Assembly: GCF_037975245.1 (NCBI RefSeq)
Contig: NC_092576.1
Location: 19,366,111-19,430,110 of the forward strand
Direction: 5' to 3'
Origin: Apostichopus japonicus
Taxonomy: Eukaryota; Echinodermata; Holothuroidea; Aspidochirotida; Stichopodidae
Length of the DNA stretch: 64,000 bases
The notes under the pieces are model-generated. The model made no database searches and had not been told where the DNA came from. It worked only from the letters and a program-made list of their open reading frames with translations. Position numbers and translations under genes: made by a program. Positions 60,643 to 64,000 of the stretch are shown here, piece by piece. Within the stretch, counting starts at the first letter, position 1. The number at the start of each line of letters is the position of its first letter.

Positions 60643-60790
60643 GTGCTGCGCGACCAGTTCAACTCAACGTTGTTGAACGCGATATTTCATCGTATTTTCT
60701 ACTTACCGGAAGATATTATCGATTCTTTCGGGGATGATGTGTGGATAAGCGGCTTCTTTATTGGTGGGTCAAGTAGAAGTAAACTTTTCT
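60643..60790 (+). CDS. possible first exon of an unknown plus-strand gene
   Basis: Open frame with a protein-like stretch YLPEDIIDSFGDDVWISGFF then IGGSS, in a CpG-richer patch than its surroundings. A possible donor, gtaaac, lies near 60780. No in-frame ATG was found at the start and no family was recognised, so this could be chance. Confidence 0.2.
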
Positions 60791-62505
60791 TTCTATTTAC
60801 CAAAGTTACTTTGAATTTGATATCAAGTTAGCGTGAGACCTATGCCGTTGCATAGGACGCCTTACTGTGGTTACCATAGCCGTATGTACTGTAGGCCTAC
60901 ATGGTACTTCGCATACTGAATAGGTTATGCTTAAGCATAGGTTCGGTGTTTTCGTCTCTTAGTTAAGTAGAGAAAATAGACATTTTCTTCGGCCAAATCA
61001 TGATATCATGTCAAGAAATTAGTTATTCATCAATCCTTTGTAAAGGCGGTGACTCACGTTTTCCCATGGCCTGACAAGACAGTGATTCGCATAGGTTGCG
61101 CTTATCATATATAGCCTAGCCTAAATTGGGCTTGGTGTATAACTTTTGGTCTTTAGTTTAGTTAAAGCAAACTGAACGCAATCCTGATATCTTCCCGAGA
61201 TATGAAAGTATAATCTCTAAGAAATTTTATGTGCATACTGTGCCACAGTCTTTTTAAAACAAGCTGTAGGCCTAACCCTCCTCCCATTGTGTTAAGCCTC
61301 AATCTAAGAGTCAAGGAAATTAAGACGATGTGTCAAAATATTTCAAACAGGGGAGTAGCCTAAGCCTTTACTTTAGACAGGATGAGATTGTTTCCAGGTC
61401 TATGTGGTTCAATCGCTGGTTATTGTAAAACAACTACTGAGTCTAGTTTTACACAAATTCACAATCTAGGCCTAGCCTAGGTTGAAACAAGCACACAAAA
61501 TGGAGGCCTGGGTCTACCATGAATGACACCATATGTTCTACCCAATTTTGGGAAAGAGATATGCATAAGATATATCCATGGCAACAAATACCAAAGTTAC
61601 ATTGATATACTTAAAACACACTCACTAACATGACATTTGTACAATAACTTCCAAAACAGGTTACCGTAACACAAGATTACTCCCACAATTACTCTCACAA
61701 GACTCTGTACAAGAGGTGTGAATCTACATAGGCCTCAGCCTAATTACTGAAGGCTACGGTGTACCAAAGTGTACTGACTGAGTATAGGCCTACTGAATAT
61801 CAAACCAGGTACAAAAAATTGCCCCAACTGGCAAGTGAGAACAATAAGCCCCCTGTTGCATTCATGACACCAGGGTTTACTACATGTTATTAAGCCTTTA
61901 ATTGACGCCTATAGTAACATTACTAAGCCTACTACAGTTATGCATACTAACTTTTTTACTCTATCATCTTTATGCTTATCCCATAGCAATATATTTTTTT
62001 TAATTTCGTTATATGTTATGCTTAAGTTCAAAGTTTGCATGGGGCCTAGGTTAGACCTTATTCTTTAAGTTAGCAGACTTTTAGCTTAGGCTTGGATCAA
62101 GTATATATTTCTAGTTAACAAGTCGGTGCCCCTTTGGAGGTTAAGTTGTACAGTCATTGTAGGCCTAGCATATTATGTTATATGGATAACTTAATCATAG
62201 ATAACATGATACAAAAGTTTGTCAATGTGAGGATTTAATTTTAAGTAGCGTGAAGAGCAACTTGAAGGTCATGTTTGGCATTATAATGTACAGTAAACAG
62301 CACTGTGTGGTTGCTTCAGTAGAGGATTTCCAGTATGTACTGTTCGTATGCTTTTAGTACAATGAAAAATACTCTTTCAGAACAAACCAAACAAGTTGCT
62401 TCTGCAAATCATACAGTGTGTACAGTACCTTTCATACAGTTTGCTAATTCCATATCATATTTATTTATTTATTTCTAAACAGTGTTAAATATCTTTTGCA
62501 ACAGG

Positions 62506-62544
62506 TGATTGAACTTGATGATGATGGCATTTATAGTCACAAGG
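62506..62544 (+). CDS. possible small exon of an unknown plus-strand gene
   Basis: Acceptor ttttgcaacag, then 39 bp reading VIELDDDGIYSHK, then gtactg. Short, so chance is a real possibility. Confidence 0.2.
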
Positions 62545-64000
62545 TACTGTTCCTGTCCTACAGAATGGTATCCACACAGATGATCAGATATAGTGGTGTC
62601 CAGCTACTGTTCCTATAGTACAAAATGGTACACACAGTTGACCAGAACATCTGTATGGTGAGTGTTCATACAGTCAAAATAACTTTATAGCAAGTATCGT
62701 GGGAAGAGAGGAAGGAGGTAACCAAATAATTTATTTGCCAACTCTTTGGCAACAAAACAAGTACAGTATCTAAACACTAAAGCATGTGTCTGCATTATAA
62801 AACTTTAAAGTGTGACAAGAAGAAGGAAATTGAGAATAATCTAATATCTTAAGTTGTAGGAACCTTTGCAGACAGTTCCCTTTTCCTTGTTTTGGTGAAA
62901 CCAGTCTGTCCAACCTAGGCCCCATACTGTCAGTTCCTTAAAAGTGTGAATTTTTTTTTTTCATTCTATGTGTCATTGCACACAATATATGTTCTTTTAC
63001 ACATTACCTTTCAAACATAATAAAATACTGTTTCTTTTATCCAAATGTCTTTTTAGTCTTTCGTCACTGTTGAAGTTATTGAAATGGCACACCATGTGGT
63101 CATAGACACAACTAAATGCCATTAATTAATTGATAACTTTCTTGCAAAGTACTGTTATTCAAACTGTTGTTCTTATGTCAATTTGTTAAGCTGTGTATTT
63201 AGTGAGCTGGTCTTGACTACTATTTGCAATTCACAAGACCCTACTTAATAGTTTACATTGTGCAAGGTGGCAGTGCACTTAGAGTCGATCTATACTATTA
63301 AAGAAAAAATGAAAGTCTTGCTCGCTCATCTTAAATATGTTGATGATGCTGGCAGTAGATGTGACAGGATATCAGAAAATGGAATCAGTAGAAACAGCTT
63401 TTGTTTTGGAGTATATTTAAAGCGATACCTTGCATACTTGCATATGTGTCTCCTGAGCATAAAGGTGTAGCAATAATTATATAATTGTAATTGTATACAT
63501 TACACTCACTCTTTTCTCCACATCTCCTACCAAGTTTGCAGATGCAGGCCACAAATGGCAATAACACAGAGAGCATGAAAATGGGCCAAGATAGAGTTCA
63601 CATAGAGATGACCATTGAGTATGCGTAGAGCTACATGGATATTTGGAATACACTTTTGATTCCATGAAAAGGTAAAGAAATCTGCGATATGTGTCTTGTA
63701 TGTGCACACCCATGTAATTGATTTTTGGAGTAGTTACTAAAATTGTAAAATTAGTGTGTCCAACAGTAGCCTGAGTTTAATGAAACTCATACAATGAGTC
63801 CTGTATTAGTAAATGACAGTAAAATATACTGGAATAAACATCTTAAACTATGGTTGGCTAGTACATAAACAAGACATTCATGTCTAATTGAACCAAGCAA
63901 AGGAAGAATTGCTTTCTTACTCTCTTTAATTACTCCAAAGGAAAAATAGGTGTATTTCAAACTTGTATCAAAATCAGTATAAATACTATCTATATAAATT

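Larger units (their letters stand above)
60531..64000. other. right flank, mostly unassigned
   Basis: Rich in TAGGCCTA-like words between about 60889 and 62170. Three short plus-strand stretches could be exons (60643-60790, 62506-62544 and one starting near 63268). No copy B Ig exon is found here. Confidence 0.4.

Overview
The window is metazoan genomic DNA: AT-rich, with many long (TA)n microsatellites, small exons with GT/AG introns, and degenerate retroelements. It is probably an invertebrate deuterostome and most likely an echinoderm. That rests on a Tie-receptor-like ectodomain, a Gmr1-like Ty3/gypsy relic of the kind described from deuterostomes, and TAGGCCTA-rich flanks. The species is an inference.

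The main content is one receptor gene in two tandem, head-to-tail copies on the minus strand. Copy A (about 22.0 kb down to 2.7 kb) has 19 recognisable exons, all open and phase-compatible, totalling 3203 bp (about 1066 residues plus stop). Their order is Ig, Ig, five EGF-like, Ig, one FN3, a transmembrane helix, a basic stop-transfer segment, a tyrosine-bearing juxtamembrane region, and one complete PTP-fold domain ending at a stop at 2729-2731. The signal-peptide exon was not found. The ectodomain order matches Tie1/Tie2 receptors, but the cytoplasmic part is a protein tyrosine phosphatase domain instead of a kinase. Its active-site Cys and Arg are present, but the WPD general acid is Lys and the Q-loop Gln is missing, so it looks like a pseudophosphatase.

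Copy B (about 58.9 kb down to 37.1 kb) begins at EGF1; Ig1, Ig2 and any signal exon are missing up to 64 kb. It keeps all three FN3 positions, whereas copy A has lost two by a deletion of about 4.8 kb. Copy B carries several lesions: an in-frame TGA in EGF3, a lost splice donor after EGF4, a lost EGF1 cysteine, and two stops in the middle FN3. It is annotated as a pseudogene. Because the ectodomain exons are symmetrical class 1-1, exon skipping could in principle bypass some of these.

The homologous blocks are about 1239-20122 and 35583-60311. The spacer (20.1-35.6 kb) holds the two 5' Ig exons of copy A, a tRNA-like SINE or pseudogene, a Penelope-like repeat with a hammerhead-like motif, a decayed Ty3/gypsy element with the order protease-integrase-RT, TA microsatellites and unassigned DNA. 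A younger Penelope-like insertion with a 14-bp target-site duplication sits in a copy B intron. The left (1-0.9 kb) and right (60.4-64 kb) flanks are TAGGCCTA-rich. The right flank has weak evidence for exons of an unrelated plus-strand gene. Exons were read by eye from splice sites, frame and domain motifs; no alignment or transcript evidence was available.
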